Of a stretch of DNA of 64,000 nucleotides, positions 8,780 through 15,388 are shown one piece after another. Origin of the DNA: Prolixibacteraceae bacterium (GTDB taxonomy: Bacteria; Bacteroidota; Bacteroidia; Bacteroidales; Prolixibacteraceae); assembly GCA_003506435.1 (NCBI GenBank), contig DOAQ01000046.1, forward strand, positions 310,001 through 374,000, written 5' to 3'. Both the position numbers and the translations under genes were made by a program. Position 1 is the first letter of the stretch. The number at the start of each line of letters is the position of its first letter. Below the pieces are notes generated by a model that was not told where the DNA came from, did not search any database, and saw nothing but the letters and a program-made list of their open reading frames with translations.

Positions 8780-9655
8780 ATGAGCAAACTAATAGATGCC
8801 ATACAAAACCGGGTGCTGGTTTCCGACGGCGCCTGGGGTACTTTTCTTCAGCAAAAGGGCCTGCAACCGGGCGAATGTCCGGAATCATGGAATATTACAC
8901 GACCGGACGACGTGTTCGACATTGCCAAAAGCTATATCGACGCAGGCGCCGACATGATCGAGACCAACAGTTTTGGCGGAAACCGTTTTAAGCTGGCCAA
9001 CTACGGACTGGCTGATTCGGTGTATGAAATCAACAAGGCTGCGGCTGAAATCAGCAGAAAAGCTGCCGGAGATAAGTTTGTGCTTGGATCAGTTGGCCCG
9101 ACCGGGAAATTGCTGCTCATGGAAGAAGTCACCGAAGACGGGTTGTACGAAGCCTTTAAAGAACAGTCGATAGCGCTGGAAGCCGGTGGTGCCGATGCTA
9201 TTGTGGTTGAAACAATGACCGATCTGGAAGAAGCGCGTATCGCGGTAAAAGCGGCCAGCGAAAATACTTCCTGCGAAGTGATCTGTACCATGACTTTCGA
9301 CAAAACGGTGGATGGCGAATTTCGTACCATGATGGGTATTTCACCGACAGAAATGGTTGAACCGCTCATTGCAGCAGGTGCATCAGTAATCGGCGCCAAT
9401 TGCGGAAATGGAATTGCCGACATGATCGGCATCGTAAAGGAAATCAGGCAAGCGAACGCCAGTATCCCGGTACTGATCCATGCCAATGCAGGAATACCCC
9501 ACTACCACGACGGCAAAACGGTATTCCCGGAAACGCCCGCCGATATGGGCGCTCTCGTAAACGATATTATTGCGGCCGGAGCTAATATCATCGGCGGATG
9601 CTGCGGTACAACGCCTGACCATATTTGTGAAGTTTGCAAAGTTGTAAAATCATAA
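8780..9655 (+). CDS. Homocysteine S-methyltransferase family protein
   Basis: This 291-residue zinc barrel corresponds to the first (homocysteine-binding) module of MetH. Zinc ligands are C208 in 'IGANCGNG' and the C274-C275 pair in 'IGGCCGTTP'; the N-terminal 'VSDGAWGTFLQQ' and 'ETNSFGG' loops are canonical. It should transfer a methyl group from a donor, here most plausibly the methyl-cob(III)alamin protein encoded at 6283, to homocysteine to give methionine. A stand-alone Hcy module next to a stand-alone corrinoid protein points to a dissociated methionine synthase or a methyl-catabolic system that uses homocysteine as acceptor. Confidence 0.9.
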   Translation: MSKLIDAIQNRVLVSDGAWGTFLQQKGLQPGECPESWNITRPDDVFDIAKSYIDAGADMIETNSFGGNRFKLANYGLADSVYEINKAAAEISRKAAGDKFVLGSVGPTGKLLLMEEVTEDGLYEAFKEQSIALEAGGADAIVVETMTDLEEARIAVKAASENTSCEVICTMTFDKTVDGEFRTMMGISPTEMVEPLIAAGASVIGANCGNGIADMIGIVKEIRQANASIPVLIHANAGIPHYHDGKTVFPETPADMGALVNDIIAAGANIIGGCCGTTPDHICEVCKVVKS

Positions 9656-9669
9656 ATCACAAACTATAA

Positions 9670-10578
9670 ATGGCTGCGATTCCTTTACAGTTAGTCACCG
9701 GATTTCTGGGAAGCGGAAAAACTACTTTTCTGAAAAATTACCTGAGAAACTTCGCCGCTGAAAAACGTATCGGGATCATCCAGAACGAATTTGCCCCGGT
9801 GAACGTCGATGCAAACGAATTGCGGGGAGAACAAGGGCAATACGAAATTCTGGAAGTCAATAACGGATCGGTGTTTTGTGTTTGTCTGCTGGGATCGTTC
9901 ATTGATTCGCTGGCCCGCTTTATCGGTGAAGTACAACCCGAGGAATTGCTGCTCGAAGCATCGGGCATGTCTGACCCGGTGAGCATCGGGCAAATTCTCC
10001 AGGCTGAAAAATTGCGCGGCAAGGTGTATCTCGATTACATCTGGTGCCTGGCCGACGCGGTTAATTTTGAGCGCATTTCAAAACTTCAGACCCGCGTCAA
10101 CCATCAGGTGAGAATGGCCGACACGATTATTCTGAATAAAATTGATCTGGCCGCTGAAAATCCGGAAGCAATAAAAGCAGAACTGCGAAAACTAAACCCT
10201 TTTGCAACCATCGAAGCCGTTCGTTTTGCACAGGTTTCGTTTCAGAAGAAGAAACAGCCGTTCAGGGTTTTTCCTGAAGTGCAGGACAGTTTGCCCCGGC
10301 CCGATCTCGAATCGCTGGTCATAAAAACCAACCTTTTTATTTCAGAAGAAAACCTGCATGCGTTTCTTGCTGAAATCCGGGAGCAATTCGTCCGTTGTAA
10401 AGGCCATGTCAGCCTGAAAGGAAAGCAAAAAGCCTTTGTGCAGGGAGTTTACAGTCAATACGAAGTGAAAAAGACAGCCTTTTTCGAGGCGCCTACCGAA
10501 CTGGTGGCGATCGGTAATTTTACCGATGCCGCATCTTTTCAGAAATTATTTGAAAACTATTGTACCCATGATTCATAA
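9670..10578 (+). CDS. CobW/G3E-family P-loop GTPase
   Basis: This 302-residue protein has the Walker A motif 'GFLGSGKT' (11-18), the 'LLLEASGMSDP' switch region and the G4 motif 'NKID' (156-159), with a CobW C-terminal domain from about 220. G3E GTPases load metals or mature metal/cobalamin enzymes. The metal-binding CxCC signature is reduced to C70-V-C72-L, so one of three cysteines is missing. It follows the zinc methyltransferase by 14 bp and overlaps the next gene by 11 bp, so a role in zinc or corrinoid insertion into these methyltransferases is likely but inferred. Confidence 0.88.
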   Translation: MAAIPLQLVTGFLGSGKTTFLKNYLRNFAAEKRIGIIQNEFAPVNVDANELRGEQGQYEILEVNNGSVFCVCLLGSFIDSLARFIGEVQPEELLLEASGMSDPVSIGQILQAEKLRGKVYLDYIWCLADAVNFERISKLQTRVNHQVRMADTIILNKIDLAAENPEAIKAELRKLNPFATIEAVRFAQVSFQKKKQPFRVFPEVQDSLPRPDLESLVIKTNLFISEENLHAFLAEIREQFVRCKGHVSLKGKQKAFVQGVYSQYEVKKTAFFEAPTELVAIGNFTDAASFQKLFENYCTHDS

Positions 10579-11275
10579 TTATCAATTCAATTTTCAGGAA
10601 TTGGATATTTCGAAGAATGAAATATCCGAATTGCTTGGTTTTAACGGGGAAGAAATGCCCGAACCATTTGGCTCCTACCTCGAAGAAGCCTGTCAGGATG
10701 CAGCCCGGTTGTGTGACATTCGCGGGGCAGTTTATATTTCTGAAAATATCGAATTCATATCGAACAATTCAGCATTCACTATTGACGGGCAATTTTTCGA
10801 TGCCGGAAAACTGATCAGCCGCCAACTGAAAAAAGCGACCTCGCTGGCGCTTTTTATATGTACCGCAGGCGAAGGAATCAGCAAAAAATCACAGGCTTTG
10901 CTACATGGCGACGATCCGGCCAAAGGCTATGTATATGATGTGCTGGGCTCGATAACCGTTGAAACAGCGATGGACAAAATACAAAGGCAACTCAGGGAAG
11001 AACTTTCTGCCACCGGCGAAAAACTCACCAACCGTTACAGTCCCGGCTATTGCGACTGGAGTGTGGCACACCAGCACAAACTGTTTTCTTTCTTCCCTGA
11101 AAATCACTGCGGCATCTCGGTCAATTCCTCGGCGCTGATGCATCCCATCAAATCGGTGAGCGGCGTGATTGGCATCGGCAAAGAAGTGAAATTCAACAAA
11201 TACCACTGCGAAATGTGTACCAGCGAAACCTGCATTTACCGGAATTTGCGAAGCCGTGCCGAAAAGATTTTTTGA
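10568..11275 (+). CDS. MetH activation-domain-like protein (corrinoid reactivation)
   Basis: About 235 residues, starting at ATG 10568, which overlaps the CobW gene by 11 bp. It resembles the S-adenosylmethionine-binding reactivation domain of B12-dependent methionine synthase: 'YVYDVLGSITVETAMDKI' and the signature 'RYSPGYCDWSVAHQHKLF' are typical. Stand-alone versions carry a C-terminal cysteine cluster, here C-x2-C-x4-C in 'CEMCTSETC'. It probably remethylates or reductively recovers oxidised cob(II)alamin on the corrinoid protein at 6283. The missing flavodoxin-interaction context and added cysteines suggest a different electron route from E. coli MetH. Confidence 0.85.
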   Translation: MIHNYQFNFQELDISKNEISELLGFNGEEMPEPFGSYLEEACQDAARLCDIRGAVYISENIEFISNNSAFTIDGQFFDAGKLISRQLKKATSLALFICTAGEGISKKSQALLHGDDPAKGYVYDVLGSITVETAMDKIQRQLREELSATGEKLTNRYSPGYCDWSVAHQHKLFSFFPENHCGISVNSSALMHPIKSVSGVIGIGKEVKFNKYHCEMCTSETCIYRNLRSRAEKIF

Positions 11276-11331
11276 TGTTTCTTCCGCGGATTATGCAGAT
11301 ATCAGCCATCATGTATGAAAAGCGTCATGCC

Positions 11332-11378
11332 GAACTTGTTTCGACATCTCAATGCAGATGAGGCCCTGAAACAAGTTC
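11332..11378. repeat. REP-like palindromic element
   Basis: GAACTTGTTTC (11332-11342) and GAAACAAGTTC (11368-11378) are perfect 11-bp inverted arms. A nested CATCT/AGATG pair lies between them and the element is preceded by 'GCGTCATGCC'. The form is that of short dispersed palindromes found between genes in many bacteria. It lies in the 206-bp gap between the methyl-transfer cluster and the dehydrogenase gene and may end the cluster transcript. Confidence 0.6.
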
Positions 11379-11481
11379 AGGGAGACTCGTTATAGACAAT
11401 TTGCCGTTTCACGTATAATTTGCGGAAAATAATATTTTTCTCCTGAAAGATTGTAAATTCACAAGCTCAGAAAATACTATT

Positions 11482-12435
11482 ATGGAAATTGTTGTTTTGG
11501 ATGGTTTTACCCTGAATCCCGGCGATCTTTCGTGGGATGCGCTCCGGAAACAGGGTAATTGCAAAATATACGACCGCACTGCTGCCGACGAAACATTGTC
11601 GCGAATTCGCAACGCCGAAATTGTATTAACCAACAAAGTGATCATCGACCGCAATAGTATGGAAGCAGCGCCCAACATGAAATACATCGGGGTGCTTGCC
11701 ACCGGCTACAACGTGGTGGATATTGCAGCAGCAAAGGAAAGAGGAATTACCGTGACGAACATTCCGGCCTACAGCACCGATTCGGTTGCCCAGATGGTCT
11801 TTTCGCACATTCTGGCTTTTTGCAACCGGGTTGAATTGCATACCGCTTCGGTGCAAAACGGCGACTGGCAAAACGGCACCGATTTTTCGTACACCTGTTC
11901 GCTGCAAACCGAAATAAGCGGCAAAACCGTTGGTATCGTCGGCTTTGGACAAATCGGGCAGAGAGTTGCACAAATTGCCCGGGCATTGGGTATGAAAGTT
12001 CTTTTTTACAACCGTTCCGTAAAGAACATTCAGGATGAAAATATCCGACAAACTTCGCTGGAAACGGTATTTTCGAAAAGCGATTTTGTGAGCCTCAATT
12101 GTCCGCTTACCGGCGACAATCAGCAGTTTGTAAATGCTGCGCTGCTGGCAAAAATGAAACCTTCGTCCATGCTCATCAATACCGGGCGCGGCGGGTTGGT
12201 GAACGAAAAAGATTTAGCCGAAGCGCTCAACACCGGGCAGATTGCTGCTGCCGGACTTGATGTTTTATCCACCGAACCGCCGAAAGCCGATAATCCGCTG
12301 CTGACAGCAAAAAACTGTTTTATCACCCCGCACATTGCTTGGGCAACCATTGAAGCCCGCACCCGGCTGATGAATATTGCCGTCGAAAATATAAATGCCT
12401 TTCTGAACGGTAAAGCGCAAAATGTGGTAAGCTAG
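11482..12435 (+). CDS. D-2-hydroxyacid dehydrogenase (glycerate dehydrogenase/hydroxypyruvate reductase type)
   Basis: This 317-residue NAD(P)-dependent enzyme interconverts 2-oxoacids and D-2-hydroxyacids. The nucleotide-binding motif is 'VGIVGFGQIGQRVA' (about 151-164); the catalytic triad is Arg in 'INTGRGGLV', Glu in 'LSTEPP' and His in 'ITPHIAW'. The N-terminal 'GVLATGYNVVD' loop is typical of the glycerate dehydrogenase/hydroxypyruvate reductase branch, but substrate cannot be fixed from sequence. It is transcribed in the same direction as the methyl-transfer cluster but separated by a palindromic repeat, so joint transcription is uncertain. Confidence 0.87.
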   Translation: MEIVVLDGFTLNPGDLSWDALRKQGNCKIYDRTAADETLSRIRNAEIVLTNKVIIDRNSMEAAPNMKYIGVLATGYNVVDIAAAKERGITVTNIPAYSTDSVAQMVFSHILAFCNRVELHTASVQNGDWQNGTDFSYTCSLQTEISGKTVGIVGFGQIGQRVAQIARALGMKVLFYNRSVKNIQDENIRQTSLETVFSKSDFVSLNCPLTGDNQQFVNAALLAKMKPSSMLINTGRGGLVNEKDLAEALNTGQIAAAGLDVLSTEPPKADNPLLTAKNCFITPHIAWATIEARTRLMNIAVENINAFLNGKAQNVVS

Positions 12436-12463
12436 AAAAAGCCCCCTTCTCATTCCCCCAAGA

Positions 12464-12777
12464 GCATAGCCGTCAAGTTAAAGGATAAATCTTTGTAAAT
12501 AACTATTTCTCAGTAAAAATAATTTTTACTGATTCTATATTCTGCTTTAAACAATCAACCTCCTCCCCCTTCGTTCCTCAGGTACTCCTCCTGTCCAGGA
12601 GGAGAAATTTGGGACAGTGACAATTTGGGGAGCCTGGTGGTTCTTCGCTGCCGCAACTTGCTTCTGTTTCCCCTCCTTATTTAGGAGGGGTGTCTCCCTG
12701 CAATCGGGAGACGGGGTGGTTGTAATTCATTTATCGATGATAAATAGAAAATTTTATCTTTAACTTGACGGCTATGC
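12464..12777. mobile_element. MITE-like element with 20-bp terminal inverted repeats and 7-bp target duplication
   Basis: Left end GCATAGCCGTCAAGTTAAAG (12464-12483) is the exact inverse of the right end (12758-12777), and weaker homology continues inward. The direct repeat CCCCAAG flanks it (12456-12462, then one extra A; 12778-12784), as a target-site duplication would. The interior has no coding frame but three stem-loops: CTCCTCCTG/CAGGAGGAG (12585-12604), CCCCTCCT/AGGAGGGG (12670-12690) and GTCTCCC/GGGAGAC (12692-12712). This is a non-autonomous transposable element; a transposase acting in trans is not in this window. Confidence 0.7.
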
Positions 12778-12838
12778 CCCCAAGTGGAAAAGATGTGGTT
12801 GCATTGGAAATACTCCATGTCAATTAATTTATCAAAAA

Positions 12839-12989
12839 AGGCTGTTCTAAAACTCTGCGAAACTCTGTGTTTATTACTCTGTGTAATCTGTGGTAAAATA
12901 TAAGTCAATAAACCATAGAAGGAAAACAGAGTTGTTCACAGAATTATACAGAGTTGGATAGTAAAGTAAATTCTATTTCTGAACAGCCT
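12839..12989. repeat. 150-bp imperfect palindrome
   Basis: AGGCTGTTC (12839-12847) and GAACAGCCT (12981-12989) bound a segment with further inverted matches ('AACTCTGTG' against 'CACAGAATT' and 'ACAGAGTT'). It shares the 656-bp gene-free gap 12436-13091 with the MITE-like element. It looks like a second, more decayed inverted-repeat element. The rest of the gap holds no gene I can support. Confidence 0.45.
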
Positions 12990-13091
12990 CTTATGGATGG
13001 GCGCTGGTTTTTTCATTTTTGGCATACTTTCTGAATAACCTTGATCGTTGTTTTCGTATAAAACTTCGTTAAATGATAAAAAACAATTGCC

Positions 13092-13574
13092 ATGAAACAG
13101 ATATGTATTCTACTGATCCTGATGATTGCCGTTTCCCCGGCAGTGATGGCCCAAAAAAGTAAAAGGGCTGAAAAAGAAAAGGAAACCAAAAACCTGATTG
13201 AAAGCAGGCAGTACCGTTTTGTTGCACGAACTGCTCTTCCGATGAGCGGTCGCAGCATCAATCTTACTTCAGAATACGATTTGACAGTCGACAGCCTGCA
13301 AATAAAGTCGTACCTCCCCTTCTTTGGCGTTGCTTACTATGCTGAATACGGACAAACGGATGGCGGCATTAAATTCGACAGCAAAGCCGATGAATATTCA
13401 GCAGTATTCAGCGAGAAGAAAAAAAGCTACCGTATTTCCATGAAAGTAAAAGGCAAACGAGATGTTTACCAGATCAGTCTTGATGCCGGTTTATCAGGTT
13501 ATGCAACCCTGAATATCATCTCAAACGACCGGCAAAGCATATCGTTTTACGGAACCATTGAAAAATTGGAATAA
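13092..13574 (+). CDS. DUF4251 family exported protein
   Basis: A 160-residue protein with a cleavable signal peptide (about 1-20, ending 'VMAQ') and a single beta-rich domain with the DUF4251 pattern 'LIESRQYRFVARTALPMSG' followed by 'YLPFFGVAYYAEYG'. Family members are small periplasmic or envelope proteins of Bacteroidota with unknown function. It stands alone: inserted repeats precede it and a bidirectional terminator follows it, shared with the convergent DUF2795 gene. Confidence 0.85.
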   Translation: MKQICILLILMIAVSPAVMAQKSKRAEKEKETKNLIESRQYRFVARTALPMSGRSINLTSEYDLTVDSLQIKSYLPFFGVAYYAEYGQTDGGIKFDSKADEYSAVFSEKKKSYRISMKVKGKRDVYQISLDAGLSGYATLNIISNDRQSISFYGTIEKLE

Positions 13575-13593
13575 GGGGAAGGTTTAAAACAAA

Positions 13594-13625
13594 ATAAAAA
13601 AAGCAGGATCACCGTCCTGCTTTTT
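13594..13625. terminator. Bidirectional intrinsic terminator
   Basis: AGCAGGA and TCCTGCT form a stem flanked by an A-run on the left and a T-run on the right, so it can end transcription of both the DUF4251 gene (+) and the DUF2795 gene (-). Confidence 0.85.
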
Positions 13626-13645
13626 AGTATAATTTGAATTCTCTT

Positions 13646-13867
13646 TTAATATTCATCTTCATTGAAAAAGAAATCATCTTTGCTCGGATAATCCGGCCAA
13701 ATGTCTTCGATGCTTTCGTAAATCTCTCCGATATCTTCTATTTCCTGCAAATTCTCGATCACTTCCAGAGGGGCACCGCTACGTATAGCAAAGTCAATTA
13801 ATTCGTCTTTTGTGGCTGGCCACGGAGCATCTTCCAGCTTCGATGCAAGTTCAAGAGTCCAATACAT
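13646..13867 (-). CDS. DUF2795 family small acidic protein
   Basis: A 73-residue acidic protein with 'LASKLEDAPWPATKDELIDF', 'PLEVIENLQEI' and 'IWPDYPSKDDF', the conserved DUF2795 pattern. These small proteins are frequent in Bacteroidota and their role is unknown. The length is normal for the family and the gene is complete. It is convergent with the DUF4251 gene and lies 88 bp from the adenosyltransferase gene on the same strand. Confidence 0.88.
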   Translation of the reverse strand: MYWTLELASKLEDAPWPATKDELIDFAIRSGAPLEVIENLQEIEDIGEIYESIEDIWPDYPSKDDFFFNEDEY

Positions 13868-13955
13868 AGCACTTATTTTAAGGGGTTCAACTTAATATTA
13901 TTTTTTTTTGCGAATATAAGAAAAAAATCAATTAACCAAACGTTTCCATGAATAT

Positions 13956-14522
13956 TTACGAATCCCCCTGAATCCATAGTGTTTCCGGCACTTTCAGGCT
14001 TTGCGACACACTTCGTGAAAGAACAAAAAGGTAATCGGAAAGCCGGTTGACATAAATAACAAGTTTTGGGTTTATTTCTGTTTTTTCCGACAGCTCAACA
14101 ATACGCCGTTCAGCCCTCCGGCAAACAGTCCGTGCAATATGGCAATACGATGCAGGCAGGCACCCGCCGGGAAGGATAAAATGCGACAGTTTGGGCAGTA
14201 CCGCAACCATTTGGTCCATCTCCTTTTCGAGCAGGGCAATATCTTCTTCGTTACAGGGCAGTTGTTCTTTAATGGCTGAAGCATTCTCTCCAGAGGCCAG
14301 GATTGCCCCGATAACAAACAATTTTTTCTGAATTTGTTCCAGAATACTTTTGGAATGCGTATCAATTTCGGTGGAACGGATCACCCCAAGCCAGGAGTTC
14401 AATTCATCGACCGTACCATACGCTTCCAACCGGATATCGTATTTTTTCACACGCGAACCGCCGATCAGACCGGTCGTCCCGTCATCGCCGGTCTTTGTAT
14501 ATATTTTAGGCTCTTTTGCCAT
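13956..14522 (-). CDS. pduO: PduO-type ATP:cob(I)alamin adenosyltransferase
   Basis: This 188-residue cytoplasmic enzyme attaches the 5'-deoxyadenosyl group of ATP to cob(I)alamin to make coenzyme B12. Signature segments are the N-terminal 'IYTKTGDDGTTGLIGG' (ATP binding), 'YGTVDELNSWLG', 'FILPGG' and 'ARTVCRRAERR', all conserved in the trimeric PduO family. Its ATG overlaps the TAA of the upstream ABC ATPase by one base (TAATG), so the two are translationally coupled. It adds to the B12 theme of the window, although the methyl-transfer cluster uses methyl- rather than adenosyl-cobalamin. Confidence 0.93.
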   Translation of the reverse strand: MAKEPKIYTKTGDDGTTGLIGGSRVKKYDIRLEAYGTVDELNSWLGVIRSTEIDTHSKSILEQIQKKLFVIGAILASGENASAIKEQLPCNEEDIALLEKEMDQMVAVLPKLSHFILPGGCLPASYCHIARTVCRRAERRIVELSEKTEINPKLVIYVNRLSDYLFVLSRSVSQSLKVPETLWIQGDS

Positions 14523-15220
14523 TAATAAATCGGATTTGGATTGATAACATCATACTCTATTTCCCCGTCCTTCAGTCGGACCATCCGGTGTGCATGGCGG
14601 GCAATATCTTCTTCGTGGGTCACCAGGATAATGGTATTTCCCTTCCGGTGAATGTCGGCAAATAACTGCATTATTTCTTCTGAAATCTTTGAATCTAGGT
14701 TACCAGTTGGTTCATCGGCCAGCAAAATTGAAGGGTTGTTCACCAAAGCGCGGGCAACAGCCACACGTTGCCGCTGGCCTCCGGAAAGCTCGTTTGGCTT
14801 GTGTTCCACACGGTCGGCCAAACCAACATCCATCAGAATACCTTCAGCCTTTTTCAGCCGTTCGGCTTTTTTCATACCGGCATAAACAAGTGGCAACATT
14901 ACATTTTCAAGGGCGGTATTTCGCGGAAGTAAATTGAATGTCTGAAATACAAAACCAATTTCCTGGTTCCTGATCTCGGCCAGTTCATCGTCCGACAACG
15001 AACTGACTTTTTTGTTGTTCAGAATATAGTCTCCTGAAGTCGGGGTATCGAGGCACCCGATAATATTCATCAGCGTAGATTTTCCGGAGCCGGAAGCCCC
15101 CATGATGGCTACATACTCGCCTTTGTTGATGCTCAGCGAAACAGAACGAAGGGCCCTCACGATCTGAGTACCGACTTTGTAGTTCTTTACAATGTTTTTT
15201 AGGTTGATTAATTCATTCAT
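14522..15220 (-). CDS. ABC transporter ATP-binding protein (MacB/LolD type)
   Basis: A 232-residue ATPase with Walker A 'GASGSGKST' (about 41-49), Q-loop 'VFQTFNLL', signature 'LSGGQRQRVAVARAL', Walker B 'ILLADEPTGNLDS' and H-loop 'LVTHEED'. The long conserved 'TPTSGDYILNNKK' and 'GNLDS' context places it in the MacB/LolD/FtsE branch, which drives extrusion or lipoprotein release through a separate MacB-like permease. No permease is adjacent, so its partner is elsewhere or the ATPase is shared. It is the first gene of a two-gene unit with pduO. Confidence 0.9.
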   Translation of the reverse strand: MNELINLKNIVKNYKVGTQIVRALRSVSLSINKGEYVAIMGASGSGKSTLMNIIGCLDTPTSGDYILNNKKVSSLSDDELAEIRNQEIGFVFQTFNLLPRNTALENVMLPLVYAGMKKAERLKKAEGILMDVGLADRVEHKPNELSGGQRQRVAVARALVNNPSILLADEPTGNLDSKISEEIMQLFADIHRKGNTIILVTHEEDIARHAHRMVRLKDGEIEYDVINPNPIY

Positions 15221-15376
15221 TGTGGAAATTTTATACCTGTTTCTAATTTCGATTAAATATATTGATTTAGTTTTATTATGACGATATAAATTACAAATCC
15301 TAACAACTTTTAATCATTCTTAATATCATTTTCCAGCTTAACTCCAATTTCTTCCTGTCGGGAAACAGATAATTTT

Positions 15377-15384
15377 TATATTTG
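15377..15384 (+). promoter_or_regulatory. Candidate -7 box (TATATTTG) right before recG
   Basis: TATATTTG matches TAnnTTTG and ends only four bases before the recG ATG. If used, transcription would start at or next to the start codon, giving an almost leaderless message. No clear -33 element is visible. Confidence 0.3.
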
Positions 15385-15388
15385 TTTC

